A stretch of 6,379 nt of DNA from Candidatus Moranbacteria bacterium CG_4_8_14_3_um_filter_41_13 (GTDB lineage Bacteria > Patescibacteriota > Minisyncoccia > Moranbacterales > UBA1568): NCBI GenBank assembly GCA_002782305.1, contig PFHN01000085.1, forward strand, positions 1-6,379, given 5' to 3'. Positions 6,103 to 6,379 of this stretch are shown here, in pieces. The notes beneath the pieces are model-generated. The model did no database searches. It saw only the letters and a list, made by a program, of their open reading frames with translations, and was not told the origin of the DNA. A program made the translations under genes and the position numbers. The number at the start of each line of letters is the position of its first letter. Position 1 is the stretch's first letter.

Positions 6103-6234
6103 ATTACATATTTTGGATTTGATTGTATACTGGTTGTGAATATTTGAACACTTTTTCTTCATAAGACATTTGTTAGATTAATTTTTTAAAGTGGTAAAGT
6201 TTCTCTCCCTATATAGAATGACTGTTTTGCTATT

Positions 6235-6379
6235 TTAGGCAGAGGGTGTTGGGAGGTAGCAAATTTTCTCGTTTTTTACACCGCTACTTTTTTCTAAGAC
6301 ATCGCCGGCTTTAATAAGCTCTTTCAGCGCTATCCTTACCGTCTTGTCTCCGACCTGCTCCTCTCCCCGGACAGTTTCA
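6235..6379 (-). CDS. C-terminal fragment of an unknown protein with a winged-helix-like end
   Basis: An open minus-strand frame enters from the right edge and stops at TAA (6237-6235), giving 47 visible residues. The segment VGDKTVRIALKELIKAGDVL looks like the recognition helix and start of the wing of a winged helix-turn-helix. It is followed by a short basic stretch (EKSSGVKNEK) and a beta-like ending, ICYLPTPSA. Such tails occur in transcription regulators and at the ends of replication or primase-helicase proteins of mobile elements. The visible part cannot tell these apart. It is upstream of the recombinase on the same strand, 153 bases from the preferred start, so the two may share an mRNA. 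No terminator is visible between them. Confidence 0.6.
   Translation of the reverse strand, partial: ETVRGEEQVGDKTVRIALKELIKAGDVLEKSSGVKNEKICYLPTPSA

Larger units (their letters stand above)
4498..6379. mobile_element. Left end of a putative integrative element at tRNA-Asn, right end outside the window
   Basis: The region bears a serine recombinase gene next to and overlapping a tRNA 3' end, plus a second minus-strand gene with a DNA-binding-like tail, the order expected at one end of an integrated element. The boundary at 4498 is nominal, since the tRNA terminator (to 4534) may belong to the chromosome or to the duplicated att sequence. No second copy of the tRNA end appears in the window. 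This is an inference from layout. Confidence 0.5.

Noticed and set aside
6082..6162. 27-residue N-terminal extension of the recombinase from the ATG at 6162
   Set aside because: No ribosome binding site precedes 6162, the extra residues are Lys/Asn-rich and not resolvase-like, and the domain starts normally a few residues after the ATG at 6081. The longer form is not excluded.
6163..6234. Promoter for the recombinase in the AT-rich leader (TATATA at 6210-6215, minus strand)
   Set aside because: The hexamer has no acceptable -35 partner at 16-18 bases, and AT-rich DNA gives such matches by chance. Co-transcription with the upstream gene is equally possible.
1..6379. CRISPR arrays, tandem repeats or insertion-sequence inverted repeats
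   Set aside because: I looked for regularly spaced direct repeats and paired terminal inverted repeats and saw none. The only repetitive stretch is the Lys-codon tract at the start of rpoD, which is coding.

Overview
This window looks like chromosomal DNA of a small-genome bacterium, most likely from the Candidate Phyla Radiation (Patescibacteria; a Parcubacteria-like lineage is my guess). The clues are the style of the DnaG and sigma-70 proteins, the weak or missing Shine-Dalgarno sites, a tRNA gene without encoded CCA, and a tRNA interrupted by a group I intron that carries an HNH-type reading frame. The taxonomy is inferred from these traits, not proven.

The left half (1-3378) is housekeeping. 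It holds the truncated 5' part of a dnaG primase gene, then rpoD (primary sigma factor), 73 bases apart and on the same strand. This is the dnaG-rpoD part of the classical macromolecular-synthesis cluster. The sigma factor has an unusual N-terminus of about 100 residues that is 44% lysine. A strong intrinsic terminator closes rpoD. A monocistronic 162-codon gene of unknown function follows (3429-3917); a Cys/His pattern hints at an NlpC/P60-like or papain-like fold. It has its own terminator.

The centre (4003-4534) is the most interesting part. A tRNA-Asn(GUU) gene is split inside its anticodon, between U35 and U36, by a 385-base group I intron (4075-4459). The intron shows recognisable P4, P6, P7 and P9 core pairings, with the U|G and G| splice-site bases expected of the class. 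It contains a broken remnant of an HNH homing endonuclease: the N-terminal basic segment is intact, the catalytic HNH part is missing, and a plausible C-terminal tail survives in another frame.

The right part (4471-6379) is on the minus strand and is probably the left end of an integrated mobile element. A large serine recombinase gene runs toward the tRNA and ends inside its 3' exon, so its last codons are antisense to the tRNA terminator and T-arm. Upstream of it is the C-terminal end of a second minus-strand gene with a winged-helix-like tail. A single tRNA-Asn gene therefore seems to have been used by two unrelated mobile elements: a group I intron in the anticodon loop and a recombinase-driven element at the 3' end. 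The other end of that element lies outside the window.
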